Assembly: GCA_026129255.1 (NCBI GenBank)
Contig: JAHCIJ010000003.1
Coordinates: 124,001 to 188,000 of the forward strand
Origin: Anaerolineales bacterium
GTDB lineage: Bacteria > Chloroflexota > Anaerolineae > Anaerolineales > UBA11579
Direction of reading: 5' to 3'
DNA: 64,000 bases
Below, piece after piece: positions 24,522 through 33,028 of this stretch. A program made the position numbers and the translations under genes. Numbering within the stretch: the first letter of the stretch is position 1; each line of letters begins with the position of its first letter. Under the pieces are notes generated by a model. That model was not told where the DNA came from. It ran no database searches and saw only the letters and a list, made by a program, of their open reading frames with translations.

Positions 24522-25210
24522 CCGGCGGCGGCGTAGCGCAAGGCCGCCCGCGCTAACAAGCGCGTCGAATCCAAGCTAGGTAGCACCGAATCCTGCGGCT
24601 CGATCAACAACGGGATCTCAGTGCAGCACAAGCCCACCGCATCACATCCCTGCTGCGCAAACTGCTCGATCAACGATTGAAAATACTGGCGCGCGCTGGG
24701 GGTCAGCGTGCCGTAGATCAGCTCATCCACAATGTATTTATGCACCTGCTGGCGCTGCTCGAGGCTGGGCGTGAGCAGCTCGATGCCAAGCGGCTCAAAT
24801 TTGCGCGGGTAGACCGGGCCTTCCATCAGCGGTTGGGTGCCCAGCAAGCCCACACGCTGATAGCCGCGGGCCTGGGCCTCGTGCGCCACTTCCTCGGCGA
24901 TATGTAGCCAGGGCAACGGTGAGCGCTCAATGATGGGGTCAATGGCTACATGCACCGTGTTGTCTGGGCAGATCAACACCTCAGCCCCGATGTGAGCGAG
25001 TTTGCGCGCCGACTCGAGGATGGTTTCACTCACCTGGTCCCACTTGCCCTCCTCAGAAGGGAAGTGATAGGCGGCCATACTGAAATTATGCATGGTCACT
25101 TCTGGATTCTGGAAAGGGCCAAGAAAATCTTTGCCCTCCTGAATGATGGTGCGATAGCACAGGGCTGCACCTTCGTAGGAGACGCCAACGATACCGATGT
25201 GTTTTGTCAT
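24518..25210 (-). CDS. Aspartate/glutamate racemase-family protein
   Basis: 230 residues, with a GIVG..YEG N-terminus and the second catalytic motif GLCCTEIPLL with its Cys near the C-terminus. At the first catalytic site the usual CNTxH reads PDNTVH, so Asp replaces the expected Cys (a Cys occurs two residues earlier). Family members with a changed first residue are known, so it may act on a different substrate or be a one-sided epimerase or hydrolase. ATG 25210 has no Shine-Dalgarno because a type D repeat abuts it; an upstream TTG at 25216 is less likely. Confidence 0.75.
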   Translation of the reverse strand: MTKHIGIVGVSYEGAALCYRTIIQEGKDFLGPFQNPEVTMHNFSMAAYHFPSEEGKWDQVSETILESARKLAHIGAEVLICPDNTVHVAIDPIIERSPLPWLHIAEEVAHEAQARGYQRVGLLGTQPLMEGPVYPRKFEPLGIELLTPSLEQRQQVHKYIVDELIYGTLTPSARQYFQSLIEQFAQQGCDAVGLCCTEIPLLIEPQDSVLPSLDSTRLLARAALRYAAAG

Positions 25211-25218
25211 AAACAAGT

Positions 25219-25312
25219 GATGAGTGAGCAGTAATCAGTAAGGAGGATTGGAGAAATTAGTGATTGTGATCAATTCTACTCCCTGTTCACTGGTCACCAC
25301 TCACGGCTCACT
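25219..25312. repeat. Type D repeat between racemase and R3H genes
   Basis: GTGATGAGTGAGCAGTAATC ... CTGTTCACTGGTCACCACTC in inverted arrangement fills nearly the whole gap between the two minus-strand genes. Confidence 0.7.
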
Positions 25313-25313
25313 T

Positions 25314-27008
25314 TTATTCTCGAAAGATCCTCACTCTACGATTGGGCTCTTTGCCGTACGAGTGCGAGACCAGCTTGGAGTCTTCCACCATCTGGTGTTG
25401 TAGGCGGCGAATGTACGAAGACGCAGGCGGCAGCTCGACCCAGCGCTCGCCGTTGAGCACAGCATCGATCGCTTGGCGGGTTTCGCCCAACTGCTCGTTC
25501 AGGTCACCGGTCTCCTCCGGCTGGCCGGGCAACTCAAAAATGTCAGAGAGGAAGCGCTCCATTTGGGCCACGGTGTTGGCGCGCAACACGTACACAGGCA
25601 TGCCGCGCTGCTCGGCGTCCACGATGGGGCGCTGGCGTTTGCGGTAGTAGGTGCGCAGGGTGACGAGCACATCCGCCTCGCCGGGCTCTTTCACCGGGAT
25701 GACCGGTACACCCACATGCTTGGCGGCATTCATCAGCCGGTTGCGCGCCACCCCAAAGGGGTAGATGCGCACCGGTTGCAGGCTACTGGCGCTGCGCGTG
25801 GTGACCGCAGGCGCTACACCAGCCGCCTGCGGCTGGGTACGCGCATAGGCTTCATCGGCTACGGCTACGCCGGGTCCGGCCTGGGCGGCAGGCTCACGGC
25901 GGCGCGGGGTGCGCGAGGGGGCCGGTGGGGCAACCTGGGCGCCGAGGCGCGTGCTGCCGCGCGCCGGTGCGGTCTCGTTGCGGCGGCCGGGGGTCGGGCG
26001 CGGCGGTTGCGGCGCCTGGCTGATGTGGATCTGGCCGTCCTCGCTGCGCGTGCGCTGCTCGGGCTCCATCGGGTAGCCGCGCAGCAAAGAGTCAACCGCG
26101 GAGGCTACATCGCGGTGCACGGCGAACTGGCTGCGAGACTGGATCTCCACCAGCACATCGAAAGTGGGTGGGGAGCGGCGCTCGAGCACGGTCTTTTGCG
26201 TACCGCGGCGGCGGGCTTCTTCATCCGAGAGGGTGACCGACTCAATACCACCGACGAGGTCAGACAAGGTGGGGTTGAGTAGCAGGTTCTCCAGCGAATT
26301 GCCGTGCGCGGTGCCGATCAGTTGCACACCGCGCTCAGCGATGGTGCGGGCGGCTTTGGCCTCCAGCTCACGGCCAATCTCATCGATCACGATGACCTGC
26401 GGGTTGTGGTTCTCCACCGCTTCGATCATCACTTCATGCTGCATGGACGGCGTGGCCACCTGCATGCGGCGGGCACGGCCGACGGCCGAATGGGGCACAT
26501 CACCGTCACCGCCGATCTCGTTGGAGGTGTCGACGATGATGACGCGGTTCTTTTCGGCCAGGATGCGAGCCGCCTCGCGCAGCAAGGTGGTCTTGCCTAC
26601 GCCGGGGCGGCCAAGGATCAGCAAACTCTTGCCATCCTGGATCAGGTCTTCAATGATGTCGATGGTGCCATAAACCGCACGGCCTACACGCAGGGTGAGG
26701 CCGACCACATCGCCGCGGCGGTTGCGGATGGCAGAGATGCGGTGCAGACTGCGTTCAATGCCGGCGCGGTTATCTTCGTCAAAATCGCGTAGACGGCTGA
26801 CGACGTACTCGAGGTCATCTTTATCAATTTCGCGCTCCAGCAGGATCACTTCTTCGTTCACCAGGCGCGTGGTGGGAACACGGCCCAGGTCGAGAATGAT
26901 CTCGAGTAGGTCGCTGCTGTTGTTGTGCTCGCGTACGGCTGCCTGAACATCTTCAGGCAGCACACCCAACAGAGCATCCAAGTCATCAGTTATTTGGCGT
27001 CTTGTCAT
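25314..27008 (-). CDS. R3H-domain AAA ATPase (Ycf45/SpoIIIAA-like)
   Basis: 564 residues. The ATPase domain has Walker A GRPGVGKTT (133-141), Walker B VIVIDEIG and sensor-like GTAHG, and resembles SpoIIIAA and plastid Ycf45. A Pro/Arg-rich disordered stretch (about 320-400) follows, then a small alpha/beta domain and a C-terminal R3H nucleic-acid-binding segment (LPPASSYIRRLQHQMVEDSK..SHSYGKEPNRRVRIF). A single-stranded nucleic acid role is likely; the exact function is unknown. ATG 27008 overlaps the stop of the upstream gene by four bases, so the two are coupled. Confidence 0.85.
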   Translation of the reverse strand: MTRRQITDDLDALLGVLPEDVQAAVREHNNSSDLLEIILDLGRVPTTRLVNEEVILLEREIDKDDLEYVVSRLRDFDEDNRAGIERSLHRISAIRNRRGDVVGLTLRVGRAVYGTIDIIEDLIQDGKSLLILGRPGVGKTTLLREAARILAEKNRVIIVDTSNEIGGDGDVPHSAVGRARRMQVATPSMQHEVMIEAVENHNPQVIVIDEIGRELEAKAARTIAERGVQLIGTAHGNSLENLLLNPTLSDLVGGIESVTLSDEEARRRGTQKTVLERRSPPTFDVLVEIQSRSQFAVHRDVASAVDSLLRGYPMEPEQRTRSEDGQIHISQAPQPPRPTPGRRNETAPARGSTRLGAQVAPPAPSRTPRRREPAAQAGPGVAVADEAYARTQPQAAGVAPAVTTRSASSLQPVRIYPFGVARNRLMNAAKHVGVPVIPVKEPGEADVLVTLRTYYRKRQRPIVDAEQRGMPVYVLRANTVAQMERFLSDIFELPGQPEETGDLNEQLGETRQAIDAVLNGERWVELPPASSYIRRLQHQMVEDSKLVSHSYGKEPNRRVRIFRE

Positions 27009-27928
27009 TGTTCATCCATCGGTGCAGTGGTCTGCACTGGGTATTGGATCGTTGAGGCCTCTATACCGGCCGCACGGGCGATCCTTTGCACATCGTGCAC
27101 TTTGACGGGCTGCACCATGCGGCGCACCAGCACCACTTGGCGCGGGCCGGGCTGTGCATCCAAGCCTTCTAGGATCGGCTCCAGCCAATCCTGATGCGTG
27201 CGCACAGAGATATATACAGGGCGGGCCGCGCGGGGGCGCAGCTGGATCAGCAGCGCCATCAGGCTGTCTGCCATGTTGGCATGCGGCTCGGCCGCCAGTT
27301 GCACCCAGATGCCCTGTGGCCCGCGCTGCACATCCGCAAAGGCACACAGCTTGCCATCCAAGTGCAGCACAAAACTATCGCGTGTGTCTGCCACGCCGTA
27401 TTCCAAATGCTGCAACTGCGCCGGGACCAGGTTGTTGCGCAGCAAGCGCACGGCCAGCGCGTGGCGGTTGAGGCACGGCTGCCAGGGCAGGTTGTCCTGC
27501 CCTGCGGCTGGCGCCGCCACCACCTTCCAGATGCGCTGGTGTGCCTGCACACTGAGCCCGGCCTGCTGCAATGCAACGTTGGCGGCGCTGTGCTCATCCA
27601 GCTCGGCAGCAATGCCTTGCACCCCATGGGGGCCGAGCTGCTTGAGCAAAAACTCCACCATGGGCGTGAAGTTGGCCGCCGAGTGCGGCGCGAGGAAGAT
27701 GAGCGCCGCCAGCGTGCGGCCAGCAAAGCGCTGGGCTTGCAGAATAAGCCCGTCTCTACGGCTGACTGCGGTGTGCACGCCGGTGAGGCTGCACAGCGGA
27801 GCCAAAATGGCTCGGCGAGTGAGGGCAGCCGGGCCGCGTGTCAGCACGGATTGATTGTGGAGGAAGAGAGCCTGTTGACGGGCGATGTGTAGCGCCCCAA
27901 GATCTGCAATTGTAAAGTCTTGCGACAC
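27005..27928 (-). CDS. Unrecognised protein, possibly GNAT-like, coupled to the R3H ATPase
   Basis: 307 residues, no signal or membrane segment. A stretch around residues 105-130 (GVQGIAAELDEHSAANVALQQAGL..QRIW) looks like GNAT motif B, so a degenerate acetyltransferase fold is possible. The start is GTG 27928. Its end overlaps the start of the R3H ATPase gene (ATGA), which suggests a shared task. I do not recognise a named family. Confidence 0.55.
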   Translation of the reverse strand: MSQDFTIADLGALHIARQQALFLHNQSVLTRGPAALTRRAILAPLCSLTGVHTAVSRRDGLILQAQRFAGRTLAALIFLAPHSAANFTPMVEFLLKQLGPHGVQGIAAELDEHSAANVALQQAGLSVQAHQRIWKVVAAPAAGQDNLPWQPCLNRHALAVRLLRNNLVPAQLQHLEYGVADTRDSFVLHLDGKLCAFADVQRGPQGIWVQLAAEPHANMADSLMALLIQLRPRAARPVYISVRTHQDWLEPILEGLDAQPGPRQVVLVRRMVQPVKVHDVQRIARAAGIEASTIQYPVQTTAPMDEQ

Positions 27929-27990
27929 CCTGATATTTTACAACAGCGCTATTTGTGTTGCATCAAGGTTGTGTTAATTTTCTGGCCGCT

Positions 27991-28569
27991 TTAGGCGGCC
28001 AGTTTTAGAAAGTAACGGTGAAAGCGGTCATCCCCTGAGATCTCGGGGTGGAAGGCAGTGGCGAGCAGCTTGCCCTGCTGGGCGGCAATGATGCGCCCAT
28101 CCGGCAGGCTGGCGAGCGACTTGGCGTCTCCGCTCACGGTCTTGATGAGCGGAGCGCGGATGAAGACGGCGCGCACCGGCGGGTCGCCATCTGCCAGACC
28201 GTTGAGGGCGGGCACAGGCACTTCCACGTCAAAGCTTTCGACCTGGCGGCCATAGGCATTGCGCTCCACGGTAATGTCCATCAAACCGAGCAGCGGCTGG
28301 TTACGCTCAGCGTCTTTGGAGAGGAAGATGGCGCCGGCGCAGGTGCCGTAGATGGCCTTGGTCTGGCCAAAGGCGCGCAGCGGCTCGATCAAGCCGTAAT
28401 CGGTGGCTAGCTTGCCGATAGTGGTGGATTCGCCGCCGGGCAGCACCAGGCCATCCAGCCCATCGAGCTCCTCGGGCAGGCGCACCTCGCGCACCTGAGC
28501 GCCGAGGCGCGCCAGCATAGCGGCATGTTCCGCAAAGTCACCTTGGAGGGCGAGGACGCCTACAAGCAT
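27991..28569 (-). CDS. pdxT: Pyridoxal 5'-phosphate synthase glutaminase subunit PdxT
   Basis: 192-residue glutaminase that releases ammonia for PdxS in the ribose-5-phosphate route to vitamin B6. Signatures are LALQGDFAEH, PGGESTT, GTCAGAIFL with nucleophile Cys77, and AFHPEIS with the catalytic His and Glu. ATG 28569 directly abuts a type D repeat, and no Shine-Dalgarno is seen. The gene follows pdxS in the same direction, so the operon is interrupted by about 95 bases of repeat. Confidence 0.96.
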   Translation of the reverse strand: MLVGVLALQGDFAEHAAMLARLGAQVREVRLPEELDGLDGLVLPGGESTTIGKLATDYGLIEPLRAFGQTKAIYGTCAGAIFLSKDAERNQPLLGLMDITVERNAYGRQVESFDVEVPVPALNGLADGDPPVRAVFIRAPLIKTVSGDAKSLASLPDGRIIAAQQGKLLATAFHPEISGDDRFHRYFLKLAA

Positions 28570-28572
28570 TTT

Positions 28573-28660
28573 AGTGATTGGTGAGCAGTTCCGGGTGAGC
28601 AGGGGAGCGAACGTTTAAGTGATTTCCTAATCACTGCTCACTTGTCACTAGTCACTCGCC
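28573..28660. repeat. Type D repeat inside the pdxS-pdxT operon
   Basis: GTGATTGGTGAGCAG ... ACTGCTCACTTGTCACTAGT can fold on itself. It occupies the whole spacer and starts three bases from the pdxT ATG. Confidence 0.75.
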
Positions 28661-28663
28661 TTC

Positions 28664-29551
28664 CTACCAACCCCGCTTAGCGATCAAATCCGCTTCGGGG
28701 ATATCGGTGACCTGGCGGCCCACCATGGGCTCGCCGAGGTTGCGGCTGACCTCAGCCAGGATCTTGGCGTTGTTGTAGTGGGTAGTGGCCTTGACGATCG
28801 CCTCGGCGCGGCGAGCAGGGTCACCGGACTTGAAGATGCCGGAGCCGACGAAGACACCATCCACACCGAGCTGCATCATCAGCGCGGCATCCGCCGGAGT
28901 GGCGATGCCACCGGCGGCAAAGTTGACCACCGGCAGGCGGCCGAGTTCTTTGGTTTCCTTCACCAGCTCATACGGTGCACCCAGCTCTTTGGCCAGCGCC
29001 ATCACTTCTTCGTCTGGCATGGTTTGCAAACGGCGAACGGTACCCAGCACGGTGCGGGCATGGCGCACCGCTTCGACCACGTCGCCGGTGCCGGCTTCGC
29101 CTTTGGTGCGGATCATGGCGGCGCCTTCACCGACGCGGCGCAGGGCTTCGCCCAGGTTGCGGCAGCCGCATACGAAGGGGATCTTGAAGTCATGCTTGTT
29201 GATGTGATTGGCTTCGTCTGCGGGAGTGAGCACTTCGGACTCATCCACATAATCCACGCCGAGCGACTCGAGGATCTGGGCTTCCACAAAGTGGCCAATA
29301 CGCACTTTGGCCATCACAGGGATGCTGACAGTGCTCATGATCTCTTCGATGAGGCCAGGATCGCTCATGCGAGCGACGCCGCCATGGGCACGAATGTCAG
29401 CCGGTACGCGCTCCAGCGCCATCACGGCGGCTGCGCCAGCATTCTCAGCAATGCGGGCATGTTCTGCAGTGACCACATCCATGATCACGCCACCTTTCAA
29501 CATCTGAGCCAAACCTTTTTTGACTTCAAATGTAGCGACTTGTTTTTCCAT
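28664..29551 (-). CDS. pdxS: Pyridoxal 5'-phosphate synthase subunit PdxS
   Basis: 295-residue synthase subunit, a TIM barrel that builds PLP from ribose 5-phosphate, glyceraldehyde 3-phosphate and ammonia from PdxT. Signatures are [70 protein letters not shown] and [14 protein letters not shown]. Full length, with conserved Lys in MAKVRIGH and RTKGE. ATG 29551 follows GGAGCCGC. A TAGAAT box on the minus strand at 29591-29596 may be its -10. Confidence 0.97.
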   Translation of the reverse strand: MEKQVATFEVKKGLAQMLKGGVIMDVVTAEHARIAENAGAAAVMALERVPADIRAHGGVARMSDPGLIEEIMSTVSIPVMAKVRIGHFVEAQILESLGVDYVDESEVLTPADEANHINKHDFKIPFVCGCRNLGEALRRVGEGAAMIRTKGEAGTGDVVEAVRHARTVLGTVRRLQTMPDEEVMALAKELGAPYELVKETKELGRLPVVNFAAGGIATPADAALMMQLGVDGVFVGSGIFKSGDPARRAEAIVKATTHYNNAKILAEVSRNLGEPMVGRQVTDIPEADLIAKRGW

Positions 29552-29738
29552 TACAGCGGCTCCTTGGCGAGCAAATTGGGTACGGTGGCGATTCTACCAC
29601 CCGTGGATTTAAGCGCTTGCACGCTAAAAACCCCATACATGTTGAAGATGCGATTCAAGGATAGGCAAACTGAGGTTACTGGGATGAACTAGATTTACCA
29701 ATCGACTCTTTCTATACTGCGCATGAAAGGAAGTATCC

Positions 29739-30128
29739 ATGCACAAGATAGACGCTTCGCAGAGCCCACTGATTGTGATGCACACCTACGAACCCATCAT
29801 GAAGGCCGATATGTTTGCCATCACGGGGGCCGGGGATGAATTGATCGCGCAGGGAAAACCATTTGCCCTGGTGATCGTGAATGATGGCGGTGATGGCAAA
29901 GAGCGCGAGAAGGGCGCCAACGCCGTGCTCACTCAGTGGGTAAAAGACAAAAAGCCAGACTTGCAGAGATTGTGCGTAGGCATGGCTTCAGTTGTCCCCA
30001 CCAGCGCTATGCTGGCCTTCTATGGCCCATTGGTAAAGAAGGTGGCCAGCAAAATGTACGGCTTCCCTTTTGAAATGTTTATGGATGTAGACGACGCGCG
30101 TGCCTGGGTCAGCGCCAGACTCAGCTAA
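29739..30128 (+). CDS. Small conserved-looking protein, unknown function
   Basis: 129 residues, cytoplasmic, alternating alpha/beta. The ending (FPFEMFMDVDDARAWVSARL) and the overall pattern recall STAS/SpoIIAA-like domains, but this is weak. AAGGAAG precedes ATG 29739 by seven bases, and a TATACT box at 29713-29718 may be the -10. It stands alone, divergent from pdxS, and ends at a strong terminator. Confidence 0.65.
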   Translation: MHKIDASQSPLIVMHTYEPIMKADMFAITGAGDELIAQGKPFALVIVNDGGDGKEREKGANAVLTQWVKDKKPDLQRLCVGMASVVPTSAMLAFYGPLVKKVASKMYGFPFEMFMDVDDARAWVSARLS

Positions 30129-30129
30129 C

Positions 30130-30160
30130 AAAAAGCCCCGGTCGTGCCGGGGCTTTTTTT
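30130..30160. terminator. Bidirectional terminator
   Basis: AAAAGCCCCGG/CCGGGGCTTTT with loop TCGTG and a T7 tract, between convergent genes. Confidence 0.93.
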
Positions 30161-30171
30161 AGTGCGAACAA

Positions 30172-30533
30172 TCAGCCAAGGCTTGCACCAAACAAGGTGG
30201 TTGGTACCAACAGCGCCAGAAACAGCAGGTGATACCACAACGGCATCAACTTCCAGTACTGGCGCTGTACAGCGATACCCACCAGCAGCAAGACGACGCC
30301 GAGGATCAGCGGCAAAGTTGCGCTGGCGCTCACAAGCGTGACGACGTAGCCTGCGGCCATGGGGAAACCAGCCCGGCAAAGACGAGGGTGGTGGCGAGCG
30401 CGCCTGTATGGTTCACAGAGCCGTCTTTGTGGAGCGCGCCGGGGAACAGCTTGAGGATCTGTAGACTGCCGCCCAGCCACAGCACGCTCCAAGCGGCAAA
30501 ACCAGCCACTACGGCCAAGATATCTTTCAACAT
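30172..30533 (-). pseudogene. Small membrane protein, frameshifted
   Basis: The first part reads MLKDILAVVAGFAAWSVLWL..LATTLVFAGLVSP from ATG 30533, which has GGAGG upstream. It then loses frame at the GGGG run 30361-30364 (CCCC on the coding strand). The other half, MAAGYVVTLVSASATLPLIL..QRQYWKLMPLWYHLLFLALLV, is in the next frame to the stop at 30172. One extra base in the run gives a continuous protein of about 120 residues with four hydrophobic helices. The family is not recognised. It is the last gene of the minus-strand run from 35.9 kb. Confidence 0.8.
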
Positions 30534-30549
30534 ACTGTCCTCCAGAGAG

Positions 30550-30984
30550 TTAAGTTGCGCGGCGCTCAAAGCTGGCTTGCATGACTTGCTGCTCGCCGTC
30601 TTCGCTGAGCGAGTACAGGGTCCAGTCGTAATGATCGTTATCGGTGAAGCGCCATTCCTCACGGTAACGCTGTGTGCCTGAATCATCGTGCGTGAGCAGC
30701 GCGCAGATCATGGTGTCACCCTCACGTTTGACTTCGGTGTACTCGGCCAGGCTGACGCCGTTCAGCGCTTTGCCCAGCGCGATCATCTTGACCTTGTGCT
30801 CGCCCGGGTGCCAGTACCAGTAGCCAAAACTCTCGCCGCCAGATGAGACACTTTTGGACACCACCAGCGAATCAGGCACCTGCCAGCTAAATTTGTGCAC
30901 CATGGTGAGCCCTTGCTGCCCGCCGGGCGGCAGGAAGTGCCATTCTCCACCCACCAGGTGAGCCAGAATATTCATTCCACTCAT
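30550..30984 (-). CDS. Unknown small beta-rich protein
   Basis: 144 residues with no signal peptide. The pattern LVGGEWHFLPPGGQ..HKFSWQVP...SFGYWYWHPGEHKV...YREEWRFTDNDHYDWTLYS looks like a small beta-barrel of the DUF1579/nitrobindin type, but there is no clear heme His motif. ATG 30984 has GAGGAG five bases upstream. Encoded 16 bases before the frameshifted membrane protein and downstream of an AraC regulator. Confidence 0.6.
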   Translation of the reverse strand: MSGMNILAHLVGGEWHFLPPGGQQGLTMVHKFSWQVPDSLVVSKSVSSGGESFGYWYWHPGEHKVKMIALGKALNGVSLAEYTEVKREGDTMICALLTHDDSGTQRYREEWRFTDNDHYDWTLYSLSEDGEQQVMQASFERRAT

Positions 30985-31039
30985 GCCGTCTCCTCAACAA
31001 GGATGATAGAGAAAAGGCGAGCGTTTGTATTGGAAAAAA

Positions 31040-31894
31040 TTAACCGAGGGGGACGAAGCGCGAATCTTCGGTGGAGCCGTAGTTGCTGTAGTGTGAACGC
31101 AATTCAATGTACTGGCTGGGAGTGAGACCAGCGAAGAGCTGGAACTCGCGATTGAAGTGCGACTGGTCGTGATAGCCCGCTTTGTGTGCCAGGGCGGCCC
31201 AATCAGGCAAGTTACTGGAAAACAACTCCGGCAGCAGGGAACTGAAGCGGATGACGCGTGCAAACTGTTTGGGTCGCAGTCCCACGGTGGCTGTGAAGAC
31301 CTCAATGAGATGCTTATGGCTGACGTGCAGACTGGTGCTTAGCTCAGCGATACCCAGGTTGCCTTCGGCTGCCTGGATGCGCTGCACCGCCTCGAGCGCC
31401 AGCTCCAGGCCCGGGCGGCTCTCTTGCAAGCGTTGGAGCAGGAAGTCTTCGAGCACGGCGAAGCGGGTGGCATCCTCGGTTGCGGCGCTCAGTGCCGCGT
31501 GCAAAGCCGCGGCCGCCTCGGCGCCGATGATGGCATCGAATGGAGTGACACGGTCGCTGAGCTGGCTGATGTCGCCGGGGAAGAAGGCGGCTGCGCCAGC
31601 GGGCTTGAGGCGGGCGCCGATCATGTGGCTGGTGCGCGACTCAATGGCAAAGTAGCGGCTTTGCAGCCCAGCTAACCAGGCTTTTTCGTGGGTGGTGAAC
31701 TGAGCCAGATCGGGTGTAGTGAAGACCTTGTGCGGCTCTCCAAAATTGAAGATGAGCTCAAGGTGCGGGCTGGGCAAAATGATCTCGCGGGCACTGTAGA
31801 TGGGGATGTGCTGATACCACAGCACTTCAATGTAGCGATCCAGCGGGGGCGTAGGCGGCTGGACTGCGCTGTGGATGGGCACGTTGGGCAGCAT
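31040..31894 (-). CDS. AraC-family transcriptional regulator
   Basis: 284 residues. The C-terminal AraC DNA-binding domain shows two helix-turn-helices: NLGIAELSTSLHVSHKHLIEVFTATVGLRPKQFARVIRF and then PDWAALAHKAGYHDQSHFNREFQLFAGLTPSQYIE. The N-terminal domain (PLDRYIEVLWYQ....ILPSPHLELIFNFGEP) is of the DUF6597-like type found in many such regulators. It sits 11 bases after a GNAT gene in an apparent operon, so it may control that set. The effector is unknown. Confidence 0.9.
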   Translation of the reverse strand: MLPNVPIHSAVQPPTPPLDRYIEVLWYQHIPIYSAREIILPSPHLELIFNFGEPHKVFTTPDLAQFTTHEKAWLAGLQSRYFAIESRTSHMIGARLKPAGAAAFFPGDISQLSDRVTPFDAIIGAEAAAALHAALSAATEDATRFAVLEDFLLQRLQESRPGLELALEAVQRIQAAEGNLGIAELSTSLHVSHKHLIEVFTATVGLRPKQFARVIRFSSLLPELFSSNLPDWAALAHKAGYHDQSHFNREFQLFAGLTPSQYIELRSHYSNYGSTEDSRFVPLG

Positions 31895-31905
31895 AGCGTC
31901 CCTGC

Positions 31906-32454
31906 TTATTTGCCATCCAGGCGTAAGTGCATCACATGGCGGCGCTTGCCGGCGCGCCCGGTTTCGGTGAAGCCCGCCTGCTCGAAGTTAGAGACGAAGC
32001 CCATGAAACGATAGGAGGGTGAGTCAGGGTCGACTGGATAAGCCTCCACGATCTTGGCGCCACGGCTGCGCGCGGTTTTGATAGCCGCGGCCAGCAATTG
32101 CTTGCCAAGGCCTTCGCCACGGCGGACACGCGGCACAAAGAAGCAGGCCAGCGACCACACCTTCTCTTCGGCTACGCCTTCGTACGCCTCGCCGCCCAAC
32201 GGGATGTAGCTGAGGCGCGGCGCGATTGAGCACCAGGCCAGCGGCGTCTCGCCGTCGTAGGCAAGGATGCCGACCGGCGTGCCAGCACTCACGATCTGCT
32301 GCAGCGCTTGCTTGCGATCCGCATTGCTGGCCTGCTGCCTGTCACCCGGCATTGGACGCCAGGCCATGCACCAGCAATACGAAGGGCAGCCCTTGCTCTC
32401 GAAGAGCTGCACGAAATCATCCCAGTTTGTTTGGTCTACTTCGCGGAATTTCAT
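31906..32454 (-). CDS. GNAT-family N-acetyltransferase
   Basis: 182 residues. The core is TPLAWCSIAPR, VWSLACFFVPRVRRGEGLGKQLL (acetyl-CoA loop R-R-G-E-G-L-G) and ARSRGAKIVEAYP, with C-terminal NFEQAGF. Distantly related to the tandem GNAT pair at 152 and 1123, including the Cys-rich N-terminal patch (CPSYCWCMAW). Start ATG 32454 overlaps the stop of the reductase-like gene upstream (32451-32453), indicating translational coupling. Substrate unknown. Confidence 0.88.
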   Translation of the reverse strand: MKFREVDQTNWDDFVQLFESKGCPSYCWCMAWRPMPGDRQQASNADRKQALQQIVSAGTPVGILAYDGETPLAWCSIAPRLSYIPLGGEAYEGVAEEKVWSLACFFVPRVRRGEGLGKQLLAAAIKTARSRGAKIVEAYPVDPDSPSYRFMGFVSNFEQAGFTETGRAGKRRHVMHLRLDGK

Positions 32455-32996
32455 GATTTCCGGTAATGCAGGGCGACGGCTCCCGAACCAAACACCTTTG
32501 AGTTCACCAGTGTGAGGGAACGCCCGCCGCCCGGCTGGAACAAACGCGGGCCTCGGCCAGCAATGATGGGATGCACGACGAAGTGATACTCATCGATCAG
32601 ACCCCATTGCTCGGCCTGGGCAGCAATGTTGATGCTGCCGAGGGCAATACTCTTGCCCGGTTGCTGTTTCAGCTCCAGGATCTTTTCTTGCAGGCCGGAG
32701 CGCAGCAACGTGGTGTTGTTCCAGTCGGCGCGCTCCAGTGTCGTAGAAAAGACAATTTTGGGGATCGCATCGAAGGCAAGCGCGAATTCATTGATGAGTT
32801 CGCTTTCTGACTGAGCTACAGCCACATCGTGCCAGAAAGGATACATGAGCTCATAGGTGTTGCGGCCAAGGATATGGATGCCCGACTCGTGCAACAGGTC
32901 GGTGAAATGTTGGTGCAGCTCGTCGTCGGCGATGGCTGTTTCGTGGCCGCAATAGCCGTCTATGGTCATATTGATGGCAAAGACTACTTTTCGCAT
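32451..32996 (-). CDS. Dihydrofolate reductase-family (RibD C-terminal) protein
   Basis: 181 residues. The signatures are MRKVVFAINMTIDGYCG, HILGRNTYELMYPFW, IALGSINIAAQAEQWGLIDEYHFVVHPIIAGRGPRLF. It belongs to the large group of DHFR-like NADPH reductases of unknown substrate, not true FolA. ATG 32996 is preferred over 33014 because it aligns with the family start. Lies in the same-direction run after the anti-sigma-like gene and overlaps the GNAT gene. Confidence 0.9.
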   Translation of the reverse strand: MRKVVFAINMTIDGYCGHETAIADDELHQHFTDLLHESGIHILGRNTYELMYPFWHDVAVAQSESELINEFALAFDAIPKIVFSTTLERADWNNTTLLRSGLQEKILELKQQPGKSIALGSINIAAQAEQWGLIDEYHFVVHPIIAGRGPRLFQPGGGRSLTLVNSKVFGSGAVALHYRKS

Positions 32997-33028
32997 AACT
33001 GGATTATAGGGCACGCCGCGCCAACGGC

